Shown: positions 15,750 to 24,056 of the stretch, piece by piece
Numbering within the stretch: the stretch's first letter is position 1
Layout of the letters: each line of letters opens with the position of its first letter
NCBI RefSeq assembly: GCF_002260525.1
Contig: NZ_MRYI01000002.1
Coordinates: forward strand, 558,001 to 622,000
Direction: 5' to 3'
Source of the DNA: Hahella sp. CCB-MM4
GTDB lineage: Bacteria; Pseudomonadota; Gammaproteobacteria; Pseudomonadales; Oleiphilaceae
Length of the DNA stretch: 64,000 bases
Position numbers and translations under genes: made by a program
Notes under the pieces: generated by a model
What the model was told of the DNA's origin: nothing
What the model saw: the letters and a program-made list of their open reading frames with translations, nothing else
The model's database searches: none

Positions 15750-16814
15750 TTGAAAACGACACCGAGAAATCTATATCTGGTTGCACGTACCCTTGTCCTG
15801 GCCACAATAGGTGGGACTCTTGGGCATATCGCCGGTCTTCCCTCCGGGTGGCTTCTCGGCAGCCTGATTCTTGTCACCGGAGCAGCACTGTCCGGACTTC
15901 GCATTTCAGTTCCCGAGAGCTCAAAATACATTCTCAGTATTGTCTTGGGTGTATCTATCGGCTCCAACGTTGATGACCAGATGATGTCACAACTGTCGCA
16001 CTGGTTTTCCAGCTATCTGTTATTCGCCCTTATGTTGCTGCTGCTTCTGTGGGCCGTTTACCTGTTTTATCGTAAAAAAATGCACTGGCCTGCGGCGGAT
16101 GCTTTGTTCTGCAGCGTTCCAGGCAATCTGGCCATCACCCTGACCATGGCTCTGGACTCAAGCGCCAGCAGCCAAAGAATCGTATTGGTCCATAGTATCC
16201 GGTTGGGTTTCCTTGTGGCAGTCGTCCCCTTCCTGCTCCCGCTTCTGGGGGAACCACAGGTATCACTGGAACAGACCTCCTATCCTTTTTCCTGGGAATT
16301 GCCCATCGCTCTCGCCTTAGCCGTTCTGGGCGGCTGGCTGGCGGCCCTGGCCAAAATGCCTGCCCCGTGGTTACTGGGCGCTATGACGATCACTATCGTC
16401 CTCAAAATTGGATTGGGATGGCAGCTTCACATCCCTTCTTCGCTGATGATTGTCATTCTGATCGGATTGGGAGCACTCATTGGCTCCCGCTTCAACGGTC
16501 TAAAGATCCGCCACTGTTTGCCTGAACTCAAAGCCGGATTGGGTGGCTTGATAATTACCCTGGCTTTCTCCATCGGCTTCGCCGGGCTTACCAGCACCCT
16601 GTTTCCCATACCTTTCTTAAGTGCACTTCTTGCCTACGCTCCCGGTGGAATAGAAGCCATGGTGCTGCTGGCAACAAACCTGCAACTGGACCCGGTTCTG
16701 GTGGCGTCACATCATCTCATGAGAGTGATATTCATGAGCTTTCTGGTACCCGTTTTACTGAGATATTTTGTCGCCGAAAACCAAGAAATGACGAAATCCG
16801 ATTACGGTAGCTAA
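15750..16814 (+). CDS. AbrB-family membrane transporter
   Basis: 354 residues with about ten hydrophobic helices in two homologous halves, each carrying the AbrB signature (GLPSGWLLGSLILVTGA near 27; MPAPWLLGAMTITIVL near 205). The protein matches the AbrB/AimA family (often mislabelled putative ammonia monooxygenase) by these signatures and by length. The start is a TTG at 15750 with no clear ribosome site; no better ATG exists before TM1. Such genes are often found beside tctCBA-type systems, and a role in moving the same or a related organic acid is inference. A terminator precedes it, so it may have its own promoter or depend on read-through. Confidence 0.78.
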   Translation: MKTTPRNLYLVARTLVLATIGGTLGHIAGLPSGWLLGSLILVTGAALSGLRISVPESSKYILSIVLGVSIGSNVDDQMMSQLSHWFSSYLLFALMLLLLLWAVYLFYRKKMHWPAADALFCSVPGNLAITLTMALDSSASSQRIVLVHSIRLGFLVAVVPFLLPLLGEPQVSLEQTSYPFSWELPIALALAVLGGWLAALAKMPAPWLLGAMTITIVLKIGLGWQLHIPSSLMIVILIGLGALIGSRFNGLKIRHCLPELKAGLGGLIITLAFSIGFAGLTSTLFPIPFLSALLAYAPGGIEAMVLLATNLQLDPVLVASHHLMRVIFMSFLVPVLLRYFVAENQEMTKSDYGS

Positions 16815-16858
16815 CGCTTTACGGCAACTAACACTTTACGGCTACTAACAGGTTAGGA
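16808..16858. repeat. 17-bp tandem repeat, three copies
   Basis: Three adjacent 17-base units start at 16808, 16825 and 16842, sharing the core CTAAC-x-CTTTACGG (third unit degenerate). The array overlaps the stop codon of the AbrB-type gene. It has no dyad symmetry or T-run, so it is not a terminator; function unknown. Confidence 0.6.
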
Positions 16859-16882
16859 CGTCTAGCACTCCCCAAATAACCG

Positions 16883-16911
16883 TTGACTCCTCACCCCGTC
16901 CATCTCACAAT
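16883..16911 (+). promoter_or_regulatory. Candidate sigma-70 promoter of the chromate operon
   Basis: TTGACT (16883-16888), a 17-base spacer and CACAAT (16906-16911) predict a start near 16918, about 97 bases before the first gene. Two inverted repeats follow immediately downstream. Confidence 0.45.
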
Positions 16912-16921
16912 TCTTCTGTCG

Positions 16922-16960
16922 GTATCAACTGATACTGACGTCGGGGTTGCGATCACCCCG
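16922..16960. promoter_or_regulatory. Two inverted repeats just after the predicted chr promoter
   Basis: GTATCA-ac-TGATAC at 16922-16935 and CGGGGT-tgcgatc-ACCCCG at 16942-16960 are both perfect. They lie just downstream of the predicted transcription start, a usual place for a repressor site or a leader hairpin. ChrB-type regulators act on chr promoters in characterised systems, but the ChrB-like protein here has no visible DNA-binding domain, so the binder is unknown. Confidence 0.4.
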
Positions 16961-17014
16961 TAAGGCACAGGCCCAAGATTCGCATCCTTATCACCTGTTT
17001 TAGGAGGATGTGTA

Positions 17015-17857
17015 ATGCCTGTTCTCTATCCATCATGCTCACCTGATTCTATCGTCATATCCCCGGAACACCTTTATCATTTAATTGGAACACCCTGGTC
17101 TCCTGTACTCCTTGATGTTCGTATAAGTGAGGATATTGAGGATTGCCCCAGCATCATTCCAACTTCCAGACTCGTTTCTTATACGGACGTCAGCACACTG
17201 CTGCCATATATTGGTAACCAAAGCGTCATAGTCTATTGCCAGAAAGGCGGAAAAATCAGTCAAGGCGCTGCCGCCATTCTTCGTCATCAGGGTATTCACG
17301 CTCAAAGCCTTACTGGTGGACATCTGGCGTGGCGGGATCTCGACTATCCTCTGACGAAATTAAACAAACTGAATGGGACTGATCCCCAGGCTCCCTCATA
17401 TTGGGTCTGTGGCACGCATCCCGATCCGGCAACACTAGCCTGCATTTGGCTGATTCGGCGCTGGATTGATAGAGAAGCCGTGATGCTTTTTGTCGAGCCT
17501 GGAGAGGTCGCAGCTACAGCAGATAAGTTCTCCGCCCGCATCATTAATGGACAACCTCCTGCAATGAGTGATGCGAATACTGAAAAACTAACGTCGCCAA
17601 ACTATCACCGATTAACCGAATTATTTGGTTTAAATCTTCCTGCCCTGAATGACATCTCGAAAACCGTGGACATACGATGCATGAATAGCAACCTGGAACC
17701 GGCCTGTCCGTATCTGGCGGGGGTGATCGAAGGTATGTACTTCTGCCATAAAGACGACATCAGTCTGGTGGAAGCCAGCCTCCCTCTTTTTGATGCCTGC
17801 TATCAATGGTTTCTGAACCATCGCAGTTCTACACCATCACAATGGAGAGCTTCGTAA
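17015..17857 (+). CDS. Rhodanese fused to a ChrB C-terminal-type domain
   Basis: 280 residues; AGGAGG lies 6 bases before the ATG. Residues ~15-112 form a rhodanese domain with active-site Cys in VYCQKGGKIS and the LTGGHLAW ending. Residues ~128-270 match the ChrB C-terminal domain (WVCGTHPDPATLACIWLIRRWIDREA...FVEPGE), including Cys residues and DIR. The HTH-like N-terminal part of classical ChrB is absent. ChrB proteins regulate chromate resistance and respond to chromate, and rhodaneses handle sulfane sulfur or thiol chemistry. The gene overlaps chrA as TAATG, so both are translated together. It probably senses or processes chromate or sulfate-related oxyanions; the exact activity is inference. 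Confidence 0.82.
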   Translation: MPVLYPSCSPDSIVISPEHLYHLIGTPWSPVLLDVRISEDIEDCPSIIPTSRLVSYTDVSTLLPYIGNQSVIVYCQKGGKISQGAAAILRHQGIHAQSLTGGHLAWRDLDYPLTKLNKLNGTDPQAPSYWVCGTHPDPATLACIWLIRRWIDREAVMLFVEPGEVAATADKFSARIINGQPPAMSDANTEKLTSPNYHRLTELFGLNLPALNDISKTVDIRCMNSNLEPACPYLAGVIEGMYFCHKDDISLVEASLPLFDACYQWFLNHRSSTPSQWRAS

Positions 17858-19194
17858 TGAATGAAACCTCGCTAACCATTGCCCGTAATTCCACTACCAG
17901 TACTAGCCCCGGCAACCACCCCAGTCTGACAGATGCTCTGATCGTGTGGTTGCGCATTGGTCTGATGTCTTTTGGCGGACCTGCTGCTCAGATTGCCCTG
18001 ATGCATCATGAAATCGTTGATCGCAAGGGCTGGCTCACCGAACAGCAATATCTTAACGCACTCAGCTTCTGCATGCTCCTGCCCGGCCCCGAAGCCATGC
18101 AACTGGCCACCTATGCCGGTTGGCGACTGCATGGAACGATAGGGGGGTTATTGGCCGGGTTGTTGTTTGTGCTGCCCGGGGCGCTGGTGGTCCTATGCCT
18201 TGCCCTGATCTATGCCTATTTTGGCGAAGTACCAATCGTCAGCTCACTGTTCGTCGGCATCAAAGCCGCGGTGGTGATTATCGTTATTGAGGCATTACAT
18301 CGGGTCGCCAAGCGTGCTTTGAGCCAACGACAGAATTGGATCATGGCCGGTCTGGCATTTATTGGCCTGTTTTTTCTGTCGATACCCTATCCATTACTCA
18401 TTCTGGCAGCGGCTATCTATGGTTTCTGCTTCTTCGCCAACAACCATCAGTTAATGGAGCCTGCTGTCCATCACCAACACCCTGCTGTCCATCACCAAAA
18501 CAAAGTCGGAAAGTTGCTGAGAACGCTCATCCTATGGACCACCCTCTGGTGGCTGCCGATTCTGCTGTTAAGCCTTACAAAACAGGAGCTTCTGACAGAA
18601 CTAGGTATATTCTTTTCAAAGCTGGCGGTCGTCACCTTTGGAGGAGCCTACTCAGTGCTTGCTTACATGGCACAGGATGTCGTGACACAGTATGGATGGC
18701 TGACCGCCAGCCAGATGATGGATGGTCTGGGATTAGCTGAAACCACACCCGGCCCGTTAATTCTGGTGACCGAGTTTGTCGGTTTCATGGCCGCCTTCAG
18801 CCAGGGCGGCCTGGGACAGGCTTTGTCGGGCGCGCTTATCTCCCTGTGGATGACGTTTGTCCCCTGCTTCATGTGGATTTTTGCTTTTGCTCCCTATATT
18901 GACCGAATCACCCAACAACCACGATTGAAGGGAGCACTGAATGCCATCACGGCAGTGGTCGTTGGCGTCATACTGAATCTCAGCCTGTGGTTCGCCATGC
19001 ACGTATTTTTCCAGCACGTTAATCTTCAGCATGTGGGGAGCATGCAGGTTTGGGTACCACAATTAAGCAGTATTCAATGGCAACCTTGCCTGCTGGCCGT
19101 ACTCTGTGCCGTGCTGATATTCCGGTTCAAGCAGGGAATTGCATTAACACTGATTGTCTCTGCGGGAATTGGGGGAATTCTGTCCGTGTTATAG
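17857..19194 (+). CDS. chrA: ChrA chromate transporter (long, two-domain CHR family)
   Basis: 445 residues from the ATG at 17857, which shares one base with the preceding stop and has GGAG upstream. There are two homologous halves: an N-terminal CHR domain (WLRIGLMSFGGPAAQIALMH, LPGPEAMQLA) and a C-terminal CHR domain (FFSKLAVVTFGGAYSVLAYM, TPGPLILV), about ten membrane helices in total. Long-chain CHR proteins export chromate from the cytoplasm. The linker near residues 200-216 contains a duplicated PAVHHQ motif from a 21-base tandem repeat. It is the last gene of the two-gene unit and is followed by a hairpin. Confidence 0.93.
   Translation: MNETSLTIARNSTTSTSPGNHPSLTDALIVWLRIGLMSFGGPAAQIALMHHEIVDRKGWLTEQQYLNALSFCMLLPGPEAMQLATYAGWRLHGTIGGLLAGLLFVLPGALVVLCLALIYAYFGEVPIVSSLFVGIKAAVVIIVIEALHRVAKRALSQRQNWIMAGLAFIGLFFLSIPYPLLILAAAIYGFCFFANNHQLMEPAVHHQHPAVHHQNKVGKLLRTLILWTTLWWLPILLLSLTKQELLTELGIFFSKLAVVTFGGAYSVLAYMAQDVVTQYGWLTASQMMDGLGLAETTPGPLILVTEFVGFMAAFSQGGLGQALSGALISLWMTFVPCFMWIFAFAPYIDRITQQPRLKGALNAITAVVVGVILNLSLWFAMHVFFQHVNLQHVGSMQVWVPQLSSIQWQPCLLAVLCAVLIFRFKQGIALTLIVSAGIGGILSVL
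18460..18501 (+). repeat. 21-bp in-frame tandem duplication in chrA linker
   Basis: Units 18460-18480 and 18481-18501 differ at one base near the end. They add seven residues (second PAVHHQ) between the two transporter halves without breaking the frame. Confidence 0.85.
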
Positions 19195-19201
19195 ACTATT
19201 T

Positions 19202-19230
19202 GTAACGGCGAGATTCAATCTCGTCGTTAC
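19202..19230. terminator. Hairpin between convergent genes (likely bidirectional transcript end)
   Basis: GTAACGGCGAGAT (19202-19214) and ATCTCGTCGTTAC (19218-19230) form a 13-base stem with one G-T pair and a 3-base loop. It starts 8 bases after chrA and reaches the stop of the minus-strand gene. No long T-run follows on either side. Confidence 0.6.
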
Positions 19231-19634
19231 GCCCCAGGCTTTCGATACTCTCCAATAACTTCAATGTCACCCACAATATTGTCGTTTAGAGCTTCAAGTT
19301 CCTCTGCCGGCACCCACCATTCAGTATGGTGAGACGCGCCAACTTGCTCAATATTGTATTTGGACATGAAGGCTTTCTTTACAAAGAACCGGGTTACATA
19401 ACCGACGCCACTATCCTTAATATTCCATTTGGTGGCGATCTCCTTCGCGTATAGTTCATTGGTTACCGGATAGAATATAGGTTGATCAGGTAATCGAGGT
19501 GGCCATCGCTTGTAGCCTGACTCTTTAACTAATTCCAACTCTTCTGGCCCAGTTGGCCTGAACATTTCAACTACTTCTTCCATATACCACTCGAATCTCT
19601 CTAACTTGACGACCAAAACGATACTACCTCTCAT
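19227..19634 (-). CDS. Small conserved protein of the ADP-ribosylation/crystallin J1-named group
   Basis: Up to 135 residues; in-frame Met codons at residues 18 (MEEVVEMF) and 24 (MFRPTG) could be the true start, and homologues I recall begin near FRPTG. The pattern FRPTGPEELELVKESGYKRW, PPRLPDQPIFYPV, VGYVTRF and HHTEWWVPAEELE...IVGDIEVI matches a widespread short cytosolic family that databases often call ADP-ribosylation/crystallin J1. Its biochemical activity is not established and that name should not be taken literally. No partner is evident; it is convergent with chrA and 41 bases downstream of the chemoreceptor on the same strand. Confidence 0.72.
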   Translation of the reverse strand: MRGSIVLVVKLERFEWYMEEVVEMFRPTGPEELELVKESGYKRWPPRLPDQPIFYPVTNELYAKEIATKWNIKDSGVGYVTRFFVKKAFMSKYNIEQVGASHHTEWWVPAEELEALNDNIVGDIEVIGEYRKPGA

Positions 19635-19675
19635 CCTAATAAGTCTATTCTTACCTCGGCTGCCAAATGTTCAAG

Positions 19676-21379
19676 TCAACGACCAAATCGCGCAGTAAGC
19701 ACATCCAGCTCTCCGGCCAAGCGTGATAGACCTTCAGCACTTTCAGCTATCTGCGATGCTTTATCCGATGAGCGATGTGCCAAGTCGTTAATCGAAGTGA
19801 TATTCTGGTTAATCTCTTCCACAACGGTGTGCTGCTCCCTCGCTGCGGCGGCAATTTGAGCACTCATTTCATTGGCAATATCAATGGCATTGGATACTTC
19901 TTCTATGGCCTGGGAAGTTTTCTGGGAGTATTCCACGGACTGAACGGTCTTATCCGAAACTTGCTCAATGACCGATACCATCGCCTGGGTACCGGCATTC
20001 AACTTCTCAATCATCTGGTGAATTTCTTCGGTGGATGCCTGGGTCTTTTGAGCAAGGCTGCGGACCTCATCAGCGACTACCGCAAAACCTCTTCCCTGTT
20101 CACCTGCCCTGGCAGCTTCAATCGCTGCATTCAAAGCCAGCAGGTTAGTCTGCTCAGCAATTCCTCGGATAACGTCCAGCACAGCCCCTATCCCCTTGCT
20201 GTCTTCAGCCAGACGCAGCACCACTTCTTTGGCATCCTGCATACTTTCTGAAACCTGGCTGATAGCCGCAGCGGCAGCACGTGTTACCGCCTGGCCTTCT
20301 TTAGAGGCAGCATCGGCCCTGGACGAAGCCTCAGATGCCTGGGTAGCATTCTCTGCCACCCCATCCACTGTCGAGGTAATTTGATTGATGGAGGTTGCCG
20401 CGGTTTCAGTCTGACTTTGTTGCTGCTGAATATCGCGGTTGGTTTCCAGCGTAATCTCCGAAAGTGATCTTGCCGATTCCGCCACGTCTCCGGAAAGACT
20501 GGCAATTCGCCCAAACGTTTTGTTGAGCTCTTCCACAAAACGGTTAAAAGCAGAAGCGATACGGCTGACCTCATCACTCCCCTCAACATCCAGCCGCTGA
20601 GAAAGGTCTCCACCCTCACCGGAGATCCCCTCCAGTGCCTGAGCCACCCGGTTAACTCTTCGATGGATCAAGACTCGATACAACCCGGTTATCACTGCCA
20701 ATACCACCCCCAATATAATGATCAAAGCCACCACAACCTTGGTTCCCAGAGCCTGGCCATTCGCTATCAGTTCATCAATATTGATATCCACTTCCAGCAC
20801 CCCACGGACATCGCCCAGCTTCCAATCATTCTTAGGGGTATCGGGACGCGAGTTATGGCATGCGACACAGGCTTGGGCCACCATTTTGTCTGCCACCGCC
20901 ACTCGCACAATAGAACTGCCATCGCTCGTACTTTCTACCATGGAGTATGTCTTGTCCGGGTTTTTGTTCAGATTCGTCCACGCCTCCTGACCAAAACTGT
21001 CCAACCGTCGATCTGCTCTGTTGGGGAAAGGGAATGCACTGTAGAGTTTGAGGGTCATCCCCTCCTGGGAAAATTCCGAACTCAGGTCATGAATCATCGT
21101 GGCCGGTAACGGAATCGCATTCTTGTTTTGACTATGATCAAAAGAAGCCGTCAGCGAAGAGTTGCCCAAGACCTTTTGCACAACATTACGGGTGTAGTAC
21201 CCACGCAATGTCTTGAACTGCTGGACCATCTGCTCAGCCGATGCCGTAGCCTCCTTGACGGCGTTGGCTTTCATCACACTGGGAACATAAAAATAAATAG
21301 CAATAACAGAGAGAGCAAAAACGCCAACAACGGGAACGGTGATCTTCCAGATCAGAGAGTGCGATTTCATAGCAGTCAC
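19676..21379 (-). CDS. Methyl-accepting chemotaxis protein with Tll0287-like heme-binding sensor
   Basis: 567 residues. TM1 (~10-28) and TM2 (~217-238) flank a periplasmic domain of about 185 residues. This domain contains a c-type heme motif CVACH at ~residues 172-176 (QACVACHNSRPDTP) and fits the DUF3365/Tll0287-like family, as do PATMIHDLSSEF and the EVDINIDE ending. A HAMP domain (~240-292) follows, then the MCP signalling domain with the conserved hairpin tip (IRGIAEQTNLLALNAAIEAARAGEQGRGFAVVADEVR, quoted in part by position ~415-450). Heme in such sensors responds to redox state, oxygen, CO or NO; which applies here is unknown. It lies in the same orientation downstream of a periplasmic binding protein gene (83-base gap). 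Confidence 0.92.
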   Translation of the reverse strand: MTAMKSHSLIWKITVPVVGVFALSVIAIYFYVPSVMKANAVKEATASAEQMVQQFKTLRGYYTRNVVQKVLGNSSLTASFDHSQNKNAIPLPATMIHDLSSEFSQEGMTLKLYSAFPFPNRADRRLDSFGQEAWTNLNKNPDKTYSMVESTSDGSSIVRVAVADKMVAQACVACHNSRPDTPKNDWKLGDVRGVLEVDINIDELIANGQALGTKVVVALIIILGVVLAVITGLYRVLIHRRVNRVAQALEGISGEGGDLSQRLDVEGSDEVSRIASAFNRFVEELNKTFGRIASLSGDVAESARSLSEITLETNRDIQQQQSQTETAATSINQITSTVDGVAENATQASEASSRADAASKEGQAVTRAAAAAISQVSESMQDAKEVVLRLAEDSKGIGAVLDVIRGIAEQTNLLALNAAIEAARAGEQGRGFAVVADEVRSLAQKTQASTEEIHQMIEKLNAGTQAMVSVIEQVSDKTVQSVEYSQKTSQAIEEVSNAIDIANEMSAQIAAAAREQHTVVEEINQNITSINDLAHRSSDKASQIAESAEGLSRLAGELDVLTARFGR

Positions 21380-21462
21380 TCCTGATATTCATAGGGTAAT
21401 ATCTAGTGTAGTCCCCGCATGACAGAATATCTTGTTCTATATAGCAGCCGCGACGGAAATGG

Positions 21463-22341
21463 CTATCGATACCAAAGACTTAAATTATCTATAGGTGTAT
21501 CAGTTGGTAATAATGGATTTTTGAGGTCAATGATTTTGCGATGCTCCAATTGGGCGCGATTAATCGCATCGGAATAGAATGCATTGAACAATCGCTCGAA
21601 ATCGCCGTTTGCAATAGAGGTATTGAGTCCGGCAGAAATAGCATCATGCAGAGGTTTGTTTTGTCGGTTCACAAAATAGTAAACGGCTGCGGGGTACCGG
21701 ATCAGCAGGTGGGAGTCGACCTGTAAGTTGTCGTGGGCCTCTACTTCCGGCCATATCTCAATCACCGCTCTGGGGAAAGCATCTACGTGTCTGGCCCCGA
21801 TCATTTTGAACATTGCCTGGTAATTCGAAACACTCTCGACCATGAGCTGGTTGGATCTGAGAATCTCAAGATCCGGCCAATCATGACCTTGTACGAATAC
21901 AACTCCCCTCAACTCTGCCAGTGACGTTATTCCCGCGAGTCTATCGGCATTGTCAGGATGAACGATGCATAGCCTCCAGCCGATCAATCCTTTGTATATG
22001 GGAACTTTGATCGGTAATAACTCGATTTCTCTTTCCTCGCTGGTCATTGCCCATAGAACATGAACGCCCTCATTGTGCAGCACCAGATTCATCGCCCGCC
22101 CCTGGGGAATAATCTCCTTACTGGATTCCAGTGTGATGTCTGCACCGCTGTTCCTGAGAGCCATTTCCAGCAGCTTCACCGGATACTCATTGCGCTGATC
22201 AAATTGAGTATTCGAGCGGGCATAAATGGCGACTTCCGCAGCCTGTCCACTCCCGGACATCAACAACCAAAGGGACATGACGCTTGCAAGCATCCAATAT
22301 ATTCTCACCTGGATAACTCCTGGAGACGGACTGATTCTCAT
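21463..22341 (-). CDS. Periplasmic substrate-binding protein (transporter-binding-domain family)
   Basis: 292 residues. A signal peptide lies near residues 12-35 (WMLASVMSLWLLMSGSGQAA); a later Met at residue 17 is an alternative start. The mature domain resembles SBP family 3-like proteins (KLLEMALRNSGADITLESS, RAMNLVLHNEGVHVLWAMTS, LRGVVFVQGHDWPD), a group usually found without ABC partners. No transporter genes adjoin. With the chemoreceptor just downstream it may present a ligand for chemotaxis or signalling; this is inference from position. Confidence 0.75.
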   Translation of the reverse strand: MRISPSPGVIQVRIYWMLASVMSLWLLMSGSGQAAEVAIYARSNTQFDQRNEYPVKLLEMALRNSGADITLESSKEIIPQGRAMNLVLHNEGVHVLWAMTSEEREIELLPIKVPIYKGLIGWRLCIVHPDNADRLAGITSLAELRGVVFVQGHDWPDLEILRSNQLMVESVSNYQAMFKMIGARHVDAFPRAVIEIWPEVEAHDNLQVDSHLLIRYPAAVYYFVNRQNKPLHDAISAGLNTSIANGDFERLFNAFYSDAINRAQLEHRKIIDLKNPLLPTDTPIDNLSLWYR

Positions 22342-22399
22342 CTAGAGTAGTGTAGTTAATCTTGACCATGGGGATGAAATAACCACTGGTTACATTCCC

Positions 22400-22415
22400 C
22401 TAGGGTTGACCCTAG
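22400..22415. promoter_or_regulatory. Perfect inverted repeat upstream of the binding-protein gene
   Basis: CTAGGGT-tg-ACCCTAG, 58 bases before the start of the 22341 gene on the minus strand. The size and symmetry suit a dimeric regulator. The binder is unknown. Confidence 0.45.
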
Positions 22416-22521
22416 TTGACGCAATCCTCTTCCGGAGAAATCCCTCCACAGTTCACTGCTGATATTCTGGCGTTACGACGATAAATAGAGAAACTTGAGC
22501 GATTGCTTTCCCACGTTAAAA

Positions 22522-22548
22522 AGGGTCTGACTCAGTGAGTCAGACCCT
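22522..22548 (-). terminator. Rho-independent terminator after the GST genes
   Basis: AGGGTCTGACTCA and TGAGTCAGACCCT form a perfect 13-base stem around a single base, so the actual loop will open the innermost pairs. On the minus strand it is followed by TTTTT, so it terminates the GST transcript, 18 bases past the stop. Confidence 0.85.
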
Positions 22549-22566
22549 ACCACTTCTAATAACAGT

Positions 22567-23262
22567 TTATGCCTGAGCTGTTGCCTTTTGTCCAAACAGA
22601 ACCTTTTTACCTTCCTCTGTCACCGCAGGTCGTTTGGTCCACGGTCTGGCTCTTTCGTACGCAGCCATAACAGCCGGACGTTCAGCCATCGCCTGGAACC
22701 AGCGCTTCAGGTGAGGGAAATCATCCAGATTCTGCTGCTGGTTTTTGTACGGAACTATCCAGGGGTAAATCGCCATATCCGCGATGGAATACTCATCCGC
22801 AACCCATTCATGGTCTGCCAAACGTCTATTCAGCACACCGTAGAGCCGATTAGTTTCGTTGATATAGCGGTCCATCGCGTATGGGATACGCTCTGGGGCA
22901 TATTGAACAAAATGATGGTTCTGGCCGGCCATGGGACCAAGTCCACCGATTTGCCAGGTCAGCCACTCCAGCACGGACTTGCGCTCCCTGACTGAGGCAG
23001 GTAAAAAACGACCGATCTTTTCCGCCAGATAAATCAGGATAGCCCCGGATTCAAAAACCGTTATCGCCTCACCACCGTCCGTAGGGTTTTGATCAATGAT
23101 CGCAGGCATCCGATTATTGGGAGAGAACGCCAGAAATTCGGGCTTGAACTGATCGCCGGCGCTGATATCAACAGGCTTGATGTTGTATGCAAGTCCTGCT
23201 TCTTCAAGAAAGATAGTGATTTTGTGACCGTTCGGCGTCGGCCAGTAGTAAAGATCAATCAT
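22567..23262 (-). CDS. Glutathione S-transferase, YfcG/YghU-like
   Basis: 231 residues. The N-terminal thioredoxin-like domain (~1-85) starts IDLYYWPTPNGHKITIFLEE, with the TPNG region in place of a Ser/Cys active site as in Nu-class YfcG proteins. NRMPAIID carries the cis-Pro and ESGAILIYLAEK the glutathione gamma-Glu site. The helical C-terminal domain (~92-210) has the WLTWQIGGLGPMAGQ motif. Nu-class members act as disulfide-bond oxidoreductases on glutathione. It is 12 bases downstream of a second GST, forming a two-gene operon under the TetR operators. Confidence 0.9.
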   Translation of the reverse strand: MIDLYYWPTPNGHKITIFLEEAGLAYNIKPVDISAGDQFKPEFLAFSPNNRMPAIIDQNPTDGGEAITVFESGAILIYLAEKIGRFLPASVRERKSVLEWLTWQIGGLGPMAGQNHHFVQYAPERIPYAMDRYINETNRLYGVLNRRLADHEWVADEYSIADMAIYPWIVPYKNQQQNLDDFPHLKRWFQAMAERPAVMAAYERARPWTKRPAVTEEGKKVLFGQKATAQA

Positions 23263-23274
23263 GAATATTCTCCA

Positions 23275-23955
23275 TTACACCGCTTCCGGGTAGTTTTGCG
23301 GAAAAAGGGCTCTCATGGCCTCTTCATCCCTCTCTTTTTTGAACTCAATGTCCTTTCCAACCTCTCTCGCCCGCGCAACGGCAGGCCGCGCATTGACCGC
23401 ATCAAACCAACGCTTCAGGTTAGGAAATGGCGTCAGGGCGTCTTCACCCAGCACCACTGGGGCACGATCAATCCAGGCCCATGCGGAAATATCGGCAATG
23501 GTGAAACCGTCTCCTACGATAAATTCCCGCCCTTCCAAATGCTGATCCAGCACCTGGTAATGTCTTACAGCTTCCCGGTGATAACGATTGATGGCATAGG
23601 GAAGCTTTTCCGGAGCCATATGTTTGAAGTGCACAGCCTGACCGGAATATGGACCAATCCCTGTGCCTATGAACATTAGCCAGGAAAGTAGTTCAGCACG
23701 GTTTTCCAGGTCCCCCCTCAGCTTTCCGGTCTTTTCAGACAGATATAACAATATCGCTGTCGAATCGAAAACCCTCACACCTTCATCTTCGATTGCGGGA
23801 GCTTTTCCATTGGGGTTAATCGCCCGAAAGGCTGGTAAATGCTGCTCTCCCTTTAAGGTGTCCACTGGCGCAATTTCATATGGCAGGCCAGTTTCTTCTA
23901 AGTACAAGGCAACCTTCATTGGGTTGGGAGTATGGTGAAAATAGAATTTGATCAT
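23275..23955 (-). CDS. Glutathione S-transferase family protein
   Basis: 226 residues, first gene of the pair. The thioredoxin-like half has YFHHTPNPMKVALYLEETGL, the cis-Pro in NPNGKAPAI and the glutathione site VFDSTAILLYLSEKTG. The helical half has WLMFIGTGIGPYSGQ, parallel to the neighbouring GST, so the two probably arose by duplication. It should conjugate or reduce electrophiles or disulfides with glutathione in the cytosol. The start is 37 bases from the first of three TetR-type palindromes, so strong repression by the divergent TetR protein is expected. Confidence 0.9.
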   Translation of the reverse strand: MIKFYFHHTPNPMKVALYLEETGLPYEIAPVDTLKGEQHLPAFRAINPNGKAPAIEDEGVRVFDSTAILLYLSEKTGKLRGDLENRAELLSWLMFIGTGIGPYSGQAVHFKHMAPEKLPYAINRYHREAVRHYQVLDQHLEGREFIVGDGFTIADISAWAWIDRAPVVLGEDALTPFPNLKRWFDAVNARPAVARAREVGKDIEFKKERDEEAMRALFPQNYPEAV

Positions 23956-23992
23956 CGTGGCATCCTGTCGTTTGAGTGGGTACGAACATCAA

Positions 23993-24056
23993 CTTGAATG
24001 ATCATTCAAGCACTACTTGAACGATTGTTCAAGATCTTTTTGAACATTCATTCAAA
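23993..24056. promoter_or_regulatory. Three tandem TetR-type operators at exact 23-bp spacing
   Basis: Three 18-base palindromes start at 23993, 24016 and 24039. Site 1, CTTGAATGATCATTCAAG, is perfect. Site 2, CTTGAACGATTGTTCAAG, and site 3, TTTGAACATTCATTCAAA, keep the TTGAA/TTCAA arms with central changes. The sites fill the gap between the divergent GST and TetR genes, and site 3 covers the -35 box of the TetR promoter, which implies autoregulation. Confidence 0.85.
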
